From positions 479,974 through 543,973 of the forward strand of contig VYZB01000223.1 of NCBI GenBank assembly GCA_013397455.1: a DNA stretch of 64,000 nt. Reading direction: 5' to 3'. How positions within the stretch are numbered: the first letter of the stretch is position 1; the number at the start of each line of letters is the position of its first letter. The notes below the pieces were generated by a model that ran no database searches, had not been told where the DNA came from, and was given only the letters and a program-made list of their open reading frames with translations. The stretch is from Crotophaga sulcirostris. Lineage: Eukaryota; Chordata; Aves; Cuculiformes; Crotophagidae. This document shows, in pieces, positions 52,701 to 64,000 of this stretch. The position numbers were made by a program, and so were the translations under genes.

Positions 52701-55700
52701 CAGCAAGGGATAACACAAGCCAGCCTGTAGGAAATAAGCAACTGTCAGCACTCACGTATGAGTGATAGAGATATATATTTTTAAGCATGTATTTACACAA
52801 TCTCAGATATCAGGAGTTGGAGCTAGCCACATCGTGCTGGCTTCACAGTCACTGCAAAGAGAAAAAAAGCAAAATGTTCTTCCCTACAGAGAGAAGGTAG
52901 CAGTATAAAAACACATGCAACCTTTTATTAGTTAAATCATCCTTGCTGTAGCTGGCCATCACCTGACCTAGGGATTTTTGCACCTAATGTTTTCAAGGAG
53001 ATAATTTTCACAGCATACCTCAGCTTCTTAGAATGCTCTCAGAGAGCAAAGTCAATCCTAGGTCACTCTTCCAGTGTAGTTTCCTTTGTACTAAATCCTA
53101 CTTTCAAGAAAATTCTTGCCATGGTTCAGTGGTATTTAACCTATCATATAATATCCAGGTTTACTGTGTTAGAAGCAGCAGAACAGTATTAAGCTTTTCC
53201 CACAAGCCTGTGATTGCATTTGACCCAGTAACCTGTATTAGATTAACATTTATTCTACAGCTCCACAGCAAGCTTTGGACCTGGCTGAGCAGCAGTTTAT
53301 AGAGGACACTAACCATTTTTACAAGTGGAGCAGGAAAAGGGAATTGAATCTGAGGGAGTAATTCCAAGCAAGTATGTTGCTGCAGCGGTTAAATTGTTTA
53401 TACGAGGAGTTGGGGAATTACATCTGACTGACCTCTCTTTTTATCTGCTTAAAAGACAAAGTGCAGGTCTCCATGGCAAGTGCTAACTCCTGGGGAATGC
53501 AGTATAAAAATGCATCATGGCAATAGATCCTCAATAGCCGCCAAGGAGGGAGACTTTCAAAGGAATGTAAGTAAGTTAAAATCACTAGGATTAGAAAGGT
53601 TTTCACCTTAGCCACCCTACAATCAGGTTCATAAGCATTCCTGCTTGCAAAACAGCCACTCTCCTACACTTGCCAGACAAGCCGTGGGTGGGGGTCGTGT
53701 TGCTTTTTATTTATTTATTTAGCTTTGCATTAACCTTAACCTTATGCTGGTTTAGCAAGAATAGGATTGTTATTGTCAGCATTTTGAATAGAGGGGGCCA
53801 AATCCTATGGTCCATTGATTGATTAAATCCTCCAGGGACTTCATTTTATACAGTTGAAACAGCTTCTAAATAATATTGAAAACAGGTTGTATCTTGAAAA
53901 AAAAGGCAATAAAATCTGGCAGGAAAACACTAGGGAAGGTTAGGCTACAGCAGGAAACACACACATCTCCATTTATAAACTTACAGGGTCAGAAGTTGGG
54001 CAAGAGGATTAACATAACCAAATTTCAGTTCATGTTAAAAGTCCAAAATATCTAAATTTATTCTGCTTATTATGATCACCTTATCTGCCTCTTATCCCAC
54101 CAACTACACAACCAGTAGATGACTAAAGGATATGTTAAAAAAAAAACCAAACAAAACACATTAGAAAAGAATGAAGTGAATTTCTAATTCAGACCCATTT
54201 CTCCAAGTCAAAAAACCATCCAGCCTTTTGCAAAATGTGAGTATGATCCCCAAAAACAATGATGGATCTGGAGTAATACAAACTCAGTCTAGGATTGCCA
54301 AAATTCAGCCTATAGAAATGAGAGAAGGGTGAGAAGAGTAGTTCACAAGCATTTTGTTCTTGTCCAGCCCTTATGAAGATTGGAGTTCAGTTAATAAATT
54401 CCTCTCATTGCATTCAGGAGAGGCTGAATTGGATTCATTCAGTCAATCTATGAGCCTCTCCTAGTTAGAATTTAGCTCCAGTAAGCAGAAATTCTGCTGA
54501 GGAAGACCCCACAAACAGTATCCTGCAGGGAGCTTGTCTGGGCTCAGACTTAGTAGGATGGCACATGGAAAGCTACTGGCTTGGTGTGGTTTTGTAAAGA
54601 CACATATAGACACTCTTTGAAGTGCATGATCATAAGTCAAATGAAATGAAATACCACCTAAAAGCACAGGAAGGCACACACGTGCTGGAATTGTGCACAA
54701 ACCTTGCATCATTTTTCTGTTCTTCTAAACCAGAGCACAAGATTTCCTGGAAGGCTGTAAATCCTAGATCCCAAGAAATTCAAAAAGGATATAAATTGTG
54801 ACCTGTTTATGAGGCATTTACCTCTGCTTGGTAAGGCTGTTTAGACTCAGCAGCACAACCTGCTCTGACCCTATCCTATTTAGGAATCAGCCCAATTAAA
54901 GGCTGATGAAACGCACTCTCTTACTCCGCAATCAATAGGTGCAATTCTGCAGCAGTCAGTGCTGAGTGGCAACACGGTACTGGAGTGACTGACCCTCCTG
55001 AGTGTTTTCATACTCCTGTTACACCGAGGGAAGGTGGAACCTGGAGGCAAATCTTGTCAAGCTGTTACTCCTCATCCAAAATCCAAACTGAGGATTTGGC
55101 CTGCGCTTTTCAAATCATTTTATTCAGAACAGAAGGAGAAAGGAGGGTGGGAGAAGAGGGGATTGGGAAGGAAAGCAATGCCTAAGTGCACCTGGGGGAT
55201 GTTTTAAAGACAGTAATGGAATAGGCCTAGGTCTTGGATAAGAGTGGAATCTGCCCTCTGGATGCCACCTACAAACAGTCTCGAGAACATTGATGAAACT
55301 GTTCAACTGAAGTGATTCCTGTCAATACAATGAGCACTAGGTGGAAAGAACAGTGGATACAAATGCCCTACTTTAGAGCCTCTGTGCAAGGAAGAGAAAA
55401 CAAAATATTTTTAAACAACATAACCAGATGTAAACCCCATGCAGTCTCCCTCCTTCCTTCAAAATAATCTCATCTTCCTCTTCCCACACCAGGCACAGTC
55501 CAACTTCCAGAAGGAGATGTGAATTGAGGGAACTGGTTTTAGCTGACTATAGGTCTGTATCCTTATTGTCTGCCTGGGTGCAGGATGGCTCACAGGCAGC
55601 CTCTACCTTCAGCTGCTTTTCATTTTTCACTGTGCTGGCCATTGGGTGGCAATATTTGCCTGGACCTTGTAGAAAAGCGATTTACTCAAAAAATAAATTA

Positions 55701-55844
55701 AAAAAATTACAAGCGGAAGAAGACAATAGAGAAGAAACTTGCCGAAAGGGAGCTGCCTTTTTTCCACAGCACTTCCTGCTGTGGAGTTACTCCTTAAGTG
55801 GCAAAATGTCATTCTTTTCTTGCTTCATGCACTCAAGGGTTGAT

Positions 55845-55900
55845 CCTGCCCCCTGTGAAGCCAATGCCAAACTTGCCATTGCACCACTGGGCTCTGAACG
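55845..55900 (+). repeat. degenerate ancient repeat remnant
   Basis: GGTTGATCCTGCCCCCTGTG, AAGCCAATGCCAAACTTGCC and ATTGCACCACTGGGCTCTGA resemble a diverged copy of an amniote repeat tail in which ATCCTGCCCCCATTGAAGTC is followed by AATGGCAAAACTCCCATTGA. Similarity is recognised by eye. The fragment is short and inactive. Confidence 0.4.
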
Positions 55901-56089
55901 ATAAATGTATTGTGGTGGTGATGGACGCAAATCACCATCTTGGAAACAAGTGGAAGAAATTGGTTCTGATTTAGCCTGTTCAGCATTAGTGGGAGTCATA
56001 AAGCATCAGGAGAGTGCTCCTGTATGCAGTGTGGGGGATTTAAAGTTCCTGCTAGAGAAAATGTGCTCAGGTAGAGCCATTTAGCAGTA

Positions 56090-56350
56090 GTCAGTAGCAT
56101 TAATTACCTGTGTAAGACACAATATGGCATCAATGCAGCCTTTGGATTCTGTACCCCTCATTAACTGTTTCCCCATTAACCTTGACTGGAATCACATTCT
56201 AAGTAGTAAGATTTTTCTTTTTATTTGTGAGCATCCCCATTTCATCCTTGAAGCTTCTCAAATTCTTATTTATTGTAAATGGTCCTGCTTGTAATAAAGT
56301 GTTAGTGGAAGTATTTACTGTTTGCTGCTTAATTTTGTCCTCATGGAAGT
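56090..56350. promoter_or_regulatory. candidate conserved non-coding element
   Basis: A block without simple repeats holding CATTAATTACCTG (56099-56110), CCCCATTAACC (56171-56181), CTCATTAACTG (56157-56167), TTTATTGTAAAT and TTAATTTTGTCC. Homeodomain-like cores and an E-box-like CACCTG complement are combined in 260 bases. The texture resembles conserved vertebrate enhancers. I cannot test conservation, and the AT-rich background makes chance matches common. Confidence 0.2.
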
Positions 56351-57059
56351 CGATGGATGCCAGCTCCAACAGTAGTTAATATACCTTTGAGCACATGCTG
56401 TGACCTTTCTCCAACTCATGCCTGACTTCATTCTCAGATCTCATTAAACAGGAGAAATTATCCTCTGAAAGAGCAAAACCAGAAATGTGCAGATTTGCCG
56501 CAGAGCTACAGAGGACAGCTTGATTTAAAATGCGCCATGCTAAAGGGGAGGGAAGGCAGCGGGGGGAAAGAAAGATCCTTCTCATATTCACACTAACCAT
56601 CATATAAAACAAAGCTGCATTAGAAAAAAAGCAGCTTAGACAACCACTGTGTTTGAGTGCTTTTAGTCTTCTTTCTTGGACGTTTTGGGTGTTTGCTCTT
56701 GCTAATGCAAGCAATGTGCATGGAGAAGCTTGACCGCTAGGACGCCAGGAATTTCATACTTGTACTCTGGCTCAAACACTGCACTGTTTGGAGATGCCTC
56801 TTACATGTTTAGCACTGGAGGGCCTAAGCTCACATGTGGGCACAATACACTACTCATATAGCTCCCCTCTTCTCCTACTGTAGAGCTTTATTTTTTATTG
56901 TCTGCTATGAAAGCAAACACCCAAGCAATCCTGTTTGTCCAAAACCCAGCCAGGCAACTCTCCAACATTTTCCTCTTCCAGTGAGTACACAGTGGTAGCA
57001 AGACACTATTTATGCATTGTCTCCCTAAAGCCTTCTAAACCAAAATTATGGTTTAGTTG

Positions 57060-57630
57060 CTGAATGTCGAGCATGCCTTGGCTGAGAGACAACTACGGGC
57101 ATTCCAGCACAAAGGAAAAAAAAGCTCTTCCACAATATATGGGCCTGAGAAAGCCCACAGGAGGGCAGCAAGAGCAATCAGAGATCAGAAAAACATCGTC
57201 TTGGGCTGGGGGGAGTGGACCAGGGTGGGAGGGACATTAAAAGACTTGGAATACATAGCCCACAGGAGACCATACGGAGAGGCAATGACTGCCCTAAAAT
57301 ATGCCAAAGCCTGCAGCAAAGAGAAAATAATAAACATTTTTCTATCTCCTCTGAGGATAAGGGAAGAAATCAAGGGGTTAAGTTACAGCAAGGGAGATCC
57401 AGGCTTGTCCTTAGGAAAGGCTTTGGAGCAGTAAGAAGAGTTCTGCTTTGGCAAAGATTGCCTGAGGAAGGGTGTTGAATTTCTATTATGGGAGGTTTTT
57501 AAGAACAGGTTTGCTGCATATCTGTCAAGGAGGGTTAGATCTAGTTGATCCTGCCTTGGGGAAAGAGACAGGGCTAAATAACTTATTGTCCTCGCTAGCC
57601 CCATTTGCTAGGGTTCAGTACATCTTGCTG
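57060..57630 (+). mobile_element. ancient CR1-type LINE 3' end
   Basis: Plus strand. The sequence GTTAAGTTACAGCAAGGGAG, then AGATTGCCTGAGGAAGGGTG, GGGAGGTTTTTAAGAACAGG, TATCTGTCAAGGAGGG and TTGATCCTGCCTTGG follows the order of an old CR1/L3-type LINE 3' region, in which a LQQGRF..R block and an RLP block are followed by a GGTTTTTAAGAACAG tail. It is much more diverged than the other copies. A broken ORF2 C-terminus is seen as LKYAKACSKEK and KLQQGRSRLVLRKGF in two frames. The left boundary is uncertain. Confidence 0.7.
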
Positions 57631-58839
57631 TACTAATATCAGTAAGCTAGGCAGATTTTTTTTTTTTTAAAAAAAATAGCTTAAGTGTCTACACTGGCAG
57701 CCTTGTAAATTTCTTAGAGGTAGAAAAAGTTTAGTAACACAAAAGTGAGAAATTTATTCTACAGATCCTGACCTGGAAGTCCAGAGGAGCCTTGATCCTG
57801 CAGCAGGCGGGAGGCAAGTAGGTTGTGAACCATGCTGGGCTGCTTAAATCTGAGCAGGGTTGGGTGGCAATATCCCACCCTGATTTCAGATTTCAGGCCC
57901 CAGCAAGTCTGCGGTAAGACACCAAGAACAATGGTGCTGCCCTTGGAAGATTTCCTTCACAAAGAGAGGAGTGTTTGTCACTACCTGTAAATTCAAGTGT
58001 AGCTGTAACAAAGGGCAGAAGAACAAATGCTAAAAGCTGGAGAGCCCAAACCTACCTGGTAGCACTTAATGAGTGGAAAGAAAGATTCTAGCAACTCTGA
58101 CCAAACCTACAAATGAACACAAATTCCTTAGACTGCTATGGAGGTGGTGTGACCACATGCAAACTAAATGCATTGGATGTATCCACTGTAACAGCAAGAC
58201 AGTGCTTCTACCTATTTGCTGAATAAGAGTCTTTTAGTGATGGTGGTTTTCTTTTATTTTTTTTAATCACTTTTGCTTCCTGCCAAATAAAAGTGGAAAG
58301 CTTTGAAGTAGTTAAAAACCACTAGTTCAGGTAAGTATTCAGCTCCAAACACTCCCAGTCTCCTACCTTTGCAACTTGACTCATGGTTTTCTGAACAATG
58401 CCAAGGGAATCATTCAGTAACTTTAGCTGGCTCAGAAATACCCAAGTTTTGTATTTTTAAATACAGATGGAAAATTTCACATTGTACTCTTTAGACACCA
58501 CTAACATTCACCTTTTATTTAAAAATTATCTGTTTGGGGGTGTGGTAGTTTTCTCCTTTACGATTCAGTCTGTTTCCAGTGCTCCTAGATTTCTTGTCTC
58601 TCCACAGAATACCTACAAAATGCACATTCTCCGACGTTATCTCTGAAATACAGTGCTCATGTTCAACCCAGGAGAACAAAAGTAGCTTTTGAGTATAAAC
58701 AGTTAAGTAAAAGCTGTAACATCTAACCTGGCTTGACATTTCTATTACATAAAAAGGACCAAGTATACTTTCATTTCCAGATCTTTCAGCCACTGCCTGC
58801 ATTTGATAATCTTTTTCTCCTATGATGAAACTCTTGTTC
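57631..58839. other. non-coding DNA between two plus-strand CR1 copies
   Basis: Contains a mixed T-run/A-run near 57656-57678 and otherwise unique sequence. No coding signal. Confidence 0.5.
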
Positions 58840-60255
58840 TATAACATTGGAAGTCCTGGATATTTGGGGAGGTCCCAGTTTACCGGAGATTAGCAAATGT
58901 GACACCCATCTACAAGAAGGACCAGAAGGAAGATTCAGGGAACTACAGGCCTGTCAGCCTGACCTGAGTGCCAGGGAAGGTTATGGAGCAGATCATCTTG
59001 GGCGTCATCACATGGCACTTACAGCATAACCAAGTGGTCATGGCCTGCCAGCATGGGTTTAGAAAAGGCAGTCCTGCTTGACTAATCAGATCTCCTTCTG
59101 ACAAGGTGATCTACGTGGTCTACCTAGACTTTAGCAAAGCCTTTGACACCATTTCCCACAGCATTGTCCTGGAAAAATGGACTGTTCATGGCTTGGATGG
59201 GTGTACTCTTCACTGGGTAAAAAGCTGGCTGGATAGTCGGGCCCAGAGAGTTGTGGTGAACAGGGCTAAGTTCAATTGACAGCCGGTCACAAGTGGTGTT
59301 CCCCAGGGCTCACTGTTGGGGTCGGTTCTGTTTAGCATCTTTATCAATGACCTGGACAAGGGATTAAATTACACCCTCAGTAAGCTTGCAGGAGACATTA
59401 AGTTTTGCAGGAATGATGATCTGCTTGAGGATAGGAAGTCTCTGCAGAGGGACCTGGACAGGCTGCATCAGTGGGCCAAAGTCAACTATATGGGGTTCAA
59501 CAATGCTCAATGCTGAGCCCTGAGCTTGTGCTACAACCCCACACAATGCTACAGGCTTGGGCATGAATGGCTGGAAAGTTGCTTAGTGGAAAAGGACCTG
59601 AAGGTGCTGGTCGATGGCCAACTGAATATGAGCCAGCAGTGTGCCCAGTTGGCCAAGAAGGCCAACAGCATCCTAGATTTCAGCATCAAAAAATGGTGTG
59701 GCCAGCAGGAATAGGGAAGCGATCTTGGCGCTGATAAGACCGCACTTCAAACATTGTGTTCAGTTTTGGGCCTTTCACTACAAGAAAGACATTGAACTGC
59801 TGAAACATTCCAGAGAAGGGCAGCAAAGCTGGTGAAGGGTCTGGAGCAAAAGTCTTATGAGGAGCAGCTGAGAGAACTGGGATTTTTCAGTTTGGAGAAT
59901 AGGAGGCTGTGGGGAGACACTATCACCCTCTACAGTTACCTGAAAGGAGATTGTAGTGAGGCAGGTGCTGGTCTCTTCTCCCAAATAACAAGCGATAAAA
60001 GGAGAGGAAATGGCCTCAAGTTGCATCAGGGAAGGCTTAGACTGGGTATTAGGAAAATTTCTTCACTGAAAGGGTTGTCAAGAACTGGAACAGGCTGCCC
60101 AGGGAAGTGGCTGAGTCACCACCCCTGGAGGTGTTTAAAAGATGTGTAGATGTGGCACATAGGGAAATGGTTTAGTTGTGGACTTGGTAGCATTAGGTTT
60201 ACAGTCGGACTCAATGCTCTTAGAGGTCTTTTCCGAACTAAATGATTCTGTAATT
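58840..60255 (+). mobile_element. CR1 LINE, longest copy in the window
   Basis: Plus strand, about 1.4 kb. It starts inside ORF2 upstream of the reverse transcriptase core (GTCCCAGTTTACCGGAGATT, TAGCAAATGTGACACCCATC) and runs through the whole RT region and ORF2 C-terminus to a 3' tail ending ACTAAATGATTCTGT, where about one and a half of the family's terminal repeats remain. The 5' end is truncated near 58840, so the 5' UTR, ORF1 and endonuclease are absent. Small internal losses exist, for example some tens of bases before CTACCTAGACTTTAGC. Frameshifts and stops show it is inactive. Confidence 0.95.
58866..60168 (+). pseudogene. CR1 ORF2 remnant: reverse transcriptase and C-terminus
   Basis: The order of motifs is that of CR1 ORF2: RLANVTPIYKK and NYRPVSLT, a stop at about 58965, then QHGFRKG, VYLDFSKAFDT (RT motif A with its aspartate), WVKSWLDSRAQRVVVN, a stop, [20 protein letters not shown] (motif B), [11 protein letters not shown] where the usual FADDTK should be (catalytic DD lost to GD), [28 protein letters not shown] and, in another frame, [19 protein letters not shown]. 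At least two stops and two or more frame changes occur. The endonuclease domain is missing. No protein is expected. Confidence 0.93.
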
Positions 60256-63200
60256 TATAACTGGAGAGTGGGACCATCTCCTTTTTCACTCATGAGTTCA
60301 ATGCACCTACAAACAGGTAACAATTGCATTGTTAAGACTACTCACTGTAGTCCCATGTCTTCTTCACTAGTGATAAGCAAGAAAAAATCCATGAAGAAAA
60401 GGAATAACAACATGACACGCTCATATTCTAAGAAGCACTGGTGGGGAGAAATTAAAAATATACACTTAAAGAAAAGGAAAAGAAAAAAAAAAAGAGACAC
60501 ACCAGTGGCAGAAATTACATGTAAAAACTGACCTCTGTCAAATCATCTTAAAAAAAGAGCCAGAAAGGTGTCAACTTGGACATATTTCTGTGAAGCGACA
60601 GCTACATCCAGTGGTCACTGGAGCTAATTGACACAGGGTCCTTGCTAAAATCTGAAGACACTTGGGGTTTTGCAGAGAGGGTAGAAGTGGGGGTGTTTCA
60701 GATTTTAATGTAACAGCCGCTGTTTCTATTTTCAGACCTGTCCTGGTTAAACCTGTTCTGGTTTAACTACAGAAGACAGACCTTAGCTACTATAAACTGC
60801 GATAATAATGTATTCTGTTTCTAATCACCCTTTCACAGAGGAAAATCAATTCTGATTTTAACAACCTTTCAGCATGCCTTAAAATAAATTTTTTGCCAGC
60901 ATTACATACGCCAGTTCAGAGAAGCCCAGTTGTTGCTTATTGACAGTTTCCTGTTCTGTGAGGGAGTTTGCAATATCCCTTCAGCTCTGCTACAAAAAAC
61001 ACTTCCCAATAGCAGCATTCCCAACACTCATAACATCTAGAAGAAAACAACGGGAAAAGCTGTTTTCAGCACACTGGGGGCAGTCTCACCTGTGCAGAGA
61101 CCACCAGGTTAGAACAGGAGTACCTGCCCAGCCACATACCTAGGCACACAAAAGGAAAGAGCAAGTGCCTTAGGGCAGCCGTGCCTGAGCAGCAGCAAGG
61201 CCAGTGACAAGGTAACAACAGGACTCAACAACACTAGAAAGACAGCAGTGAGAGACACAATCTTACTCTACTTGTGCAGCATCTCCCCAAGACACCACTT
61301 TCCCATTCGCCCATGAGGCCAAGAGCCTGTTCCTGGGTTTGGCACAGCAGAGCTGCCCCACAGCAGCCCAGAAGAATCACCGTGGCATCCTCCCATCTTT
61401 TCCCACAGCTACATTTGTATATTTAGCTTGCTAATTTGAGAAAGTCGCTAGTTCACAGCATTTCCAGGCTGACAACTTAGACACTTCTTAGACCCAGTCT
61501 GCAGTGTCCATTTGAAAAGTGCAACTCATGCATTTCAAGAGCAGAAGTACACACTTCTGCTTAACAATTCAAGCAGCCAGGGCAGTTCACTCTGTGTAGG
61601 GATTATATTTTTTTCTGTTAGCTCCCACATGGGAAAGTTCTACGGGTATTAATTGAAAAGAAGCTCCTTTCTATAGAATTAAGTAGACATATTAATTCTT
61701 CCTCCAGGATTCTGCTGAAGAGTTAAAAAAAAAATTAAGGGAATAGTCTCCCTCGAATCGTTAGATCACTCTAATTTAGATTCATTCAGATTTAAATTGT
61801 ATGAGGTTTCATCCTCCCTGCACACTGCAAAACACATTCCTAAGGAATGGAGCAATGGCTGCTCATCAAACACTGCCCACCCTCCTTCCAGGGGAAAAAG
61901 AACCAGCAGTTGTATTCTGTCACATTTCTTGCACACAGCTTTTTTTCTCCTACCTGCTTTGGTGCACCAAGAAATACAAACAGGCCTGAAAGCTACAAGA
62001 CAGTTCATTAACTCTTTGGGCAACAACAACAGCAGAGCTTTCTACAATTTTGTGGAAATGCTGTGAAGTTCAGAGACAGTAGGAGGATGCAGACGAAGGA
62101 GAAGCAAGGTGCAGCAGGAGGAAGGACACACATCATCTGATGTTTGAGCACACACTGCTAAGCAAAGTCTGCTGCAACATCAGCTGGTAACACACTGGGG
62201 TCCAAATCCTTCAACTGTACAACTAGAGGAGTCAGTGCTCAGGTTTTGGAGGCTAACTCATCTAGGTCCTTTTCACGCAGTCACGAGGAGCAGTGGTTTC
62301 TGTCAGACCTGTGGTTTGGCCCAAGGAGAGTGCACCACATTCAGTGTGAAGGGAATGGCTGAGGGCAGGAACAAGAGCACATGAGGACAGAGTAGGCAAA
62401 ACCCAAACCACCTCAGGCTGTGTAACCCAAGACAGTATCTTTGGTTCTTCCTCACTTCTCTCACAGGAACCTAGGCACTTCCTTTAACTTACTGCATTGA
62501 CTAGAAATCACTTGAAGAATTCTAGGAGCTAAATACAGATTCTTAAAATAGATCAGAAGCATTTACAACTATTTCTGCTCTGTTGTTCCATAGAACATCA
62601 CTTTTATAACATTAGGTATAAAAACATCCCCTCCGCAGCTCAAGAAGCAGCTGTAAATGATTTTCCAGTACCAAACATGGAGGTGTAGCACACTGAAAAC
62701 AGTTTGCCAAAGAGTGCTGCCTCCACAAGCTCCTCCCTCACCCCAGTTCCCAGCATTCCTTCACATATATTTCCCCCCTTGCCTCAAGAAGAAGCAACCA
62801 AACAAAATGCAAGAGAGAAATTTTTTGTGCACCAATCCAAACAGCACACAGCACAGGGACAGAAGAAAAGCGCTGAGCTACCTGAGGGCAAAAGGCGAGC
62901 CAAGCCCTAGGAGGCAGCTTTCATGCTCATACCTGATCACCAGATCACGGGAATCAGCATTTATGCACAAGTTTCATACCTGCACTACTCCTTCCAGCAA
63001 TACAAACTGCACTAAGGGATGCGGACAAAGCATCATCTTTCTTTCTCCACCCACTCCCAAGCGAGGAGAAGAACGTGGTCCCCATCTACCAGTTGCCATT
63101 ATTATTTCTTTTTGTTCTTGGTCTGATTTGCCTGCTTGGGGCTACTTACAAGCCTGAAGAACAAAGCAAAGATGGCACTCTCTTCCTAGTTGCTGTGTGT

Positions 63201-64000
63201 TTCAATGCCTGCCTGCCTGGTGCTGTTAGGAATTGAAAAGGCTTCAAAAGTTTCAAAATACCCACGATACTGTCAAACCAAAACATTTAAGGAATCTAAA
63301 TAAACCTCTAAGGTTCCCGAAATCAGCTTTGTAGTTGTGCCAGCCACAGACTGCCAGCAAAGCCACTCTTCATCAAAATCAGAAGAGCTGGAATCAACAT
63401 TTCCTGGGGGGAGAATTAAACCCAGTGTTAACTGTTAAAGTATCTGCCTTCAATAAATAATGTCAAAAGGATGCAGCTGAGTAGTTCTAGAAAAAATGGA
63501 AAGTTGTTGTTTTGCTTATTACAGAGTGCTCAAAACCACAACATAAAGAAATTTTTCAACAAGGAAACATATTTCACGTTATATGGAAAATATAAGGGTT
63601 TGAGAGCCAAGGTGGTGCTAACTGGAAATAGAATCACTCACAGAACTTGAGAATCTGTCTCAAAGTCACCTTTGCAGGGCAGCTGGGGATGAGGAACAGA
63701 AATCAATCTTGGGGCTATAACTACACTTTGACTTTCCAAATGAGACCTTTCTTTCCTCAAAAAAAAAAAATGGCTACAAAGAAAATGCAGGACTTTAAAA
63801 AGGCTGAAAATTTCTGCATTTATGAGGCATCAAACTACAAAGGTCACTCAGCTGTCAAAATTTTGCCATTCCTGATTTTAGAAGAGGAACAGATTGGTTT
63901 TCATGTAAACGGAGGCAATGCGAGATCATTCCTCTTAACAGAAAGGGTGATTTGGGGCAAAGCAAGATGTTTCAGCAAGTAGAAACTTCCGGGGAAGGAC
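60256..64000. other. non-coding DNA without recognisable gene
   Basis: Unique-looking sequence to the end of the window. The longest frame is 166 codons on the plus strand (62657-63157). It is rich in proline, serine and basic residues, has no recognised domain, and its start has no promoter or exon context. I regard it as unsupported. A-runs occur near 61727-61736 and 63760-63769. Confidence 0.5.
60468..60497 (+). repeat. polypurine A/G tract
   Basis: Thirty consecutive purines, mostly A with scattered G. It lies about 210 bases beyond the CR1 3' end, so it is not that element's tail (CR1 elements lack poly-A tails in any case). A simple low-complexity tract. Confidence 0.8.

Larger units (their letters stand above)
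47488..57059. other. non-coding DNA without recognisable gene
   Basis: About 9.5 kb of mostly unique sequence. It includes a G-rich then T-rich stretch (49717-49770), a small TTTA repeat (53705-53722), a probable old repeat remnant (55845-55900) and a candidate regulatory block (56090-56350). Open frames stay below about 126 codons and lack domains. No CR1, LTR or RNA gene recognised. Confidence 0.5.

Noticed and set aside
53705..53722. TTTA tandem repeat as a notable microsatellite
   Set aside because: Only about three to four units; trivial simple sequence.
1..64000. CRISPR arrays, bacterial operons, phage or toxin systems
   Set aside because: No regularly spaced repeats, no gene-dense coding and no ribosome-binding-site pattern; the CR1 content points to a bird chromosome.

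Overview
This window looks like ordinary non-coding DNA from a bird. Every clearly recognisable mobile element is a CR1 LINE (chicken repeat 1), the dominant retroposon of avian genomes. Several copies keep the characteristic avian CR1 3' end, with the octamer ATTCTATG (or its complement) and the block reading GGTTTGGGTTGGAAGG. I see no L1, Alu or B1/B2 sequence. The CR1 copies I can delimit cover roughly 4.4 kb, about 7 percent of the window. CpG looks scarce throughout. I see no bacterial, phage or organellar genes, no rRNA, no tRNA gene and no CRISPR array.

I find no functional protein-coding gene. Outside CR1, the longest open frames are 151-166 codons, lack recognisable domains and have no convincing exon context. 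The window is therefore either intergenic (a gene-poor region) or lies inside very large introns; the sequence alone cannot say which. The only recognisable protein-coding material is decayed CR1 ORF2 (reverse transcriptase and C-terminal region).

Layout: 1-4127 has no recognisable feature; 4128-4919 is a 5'-truncated CR1 on the minus strand; 4920-23644 is mostly unique, with a TAATTA-rich block near 9.4 kb and several very old palindromic repeat remnants (10.5, 12.2-12.5 and 19.6 kb). From 23645 to 25996, three short minus-strand CR1 3' ends lie within 2.4 kb. From 25997 to 46672 the sequence is mostly unique, with a possible tRNA-derived SINE head at 28.6 kb, a possible conserved regulatory block at 34.2-34.7 kb, and a 64-bp segment present twice (41932-41995 and 44088-44151, 62 of 64 bases identical) whose second copy abuts an A9 run on the minus strand. 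46673-47487 is a minus-strand CR1 with an internal deletion. 57060-57630 is an ancient plus-strand CR1, and 58840-60255 is the longest CR1, plus strand, retaining most of the ORF2 reverse transcriptase region in broken form. The rest to 64000 shows nothing recognisable.

I did not find a convincing undescribed biological system. The observations most worth a second look are the duplicated 64-bp segment inside an unexplained minus-strand open frame, the candidate conserved non-coding blocks, and the internally deleted CR1.
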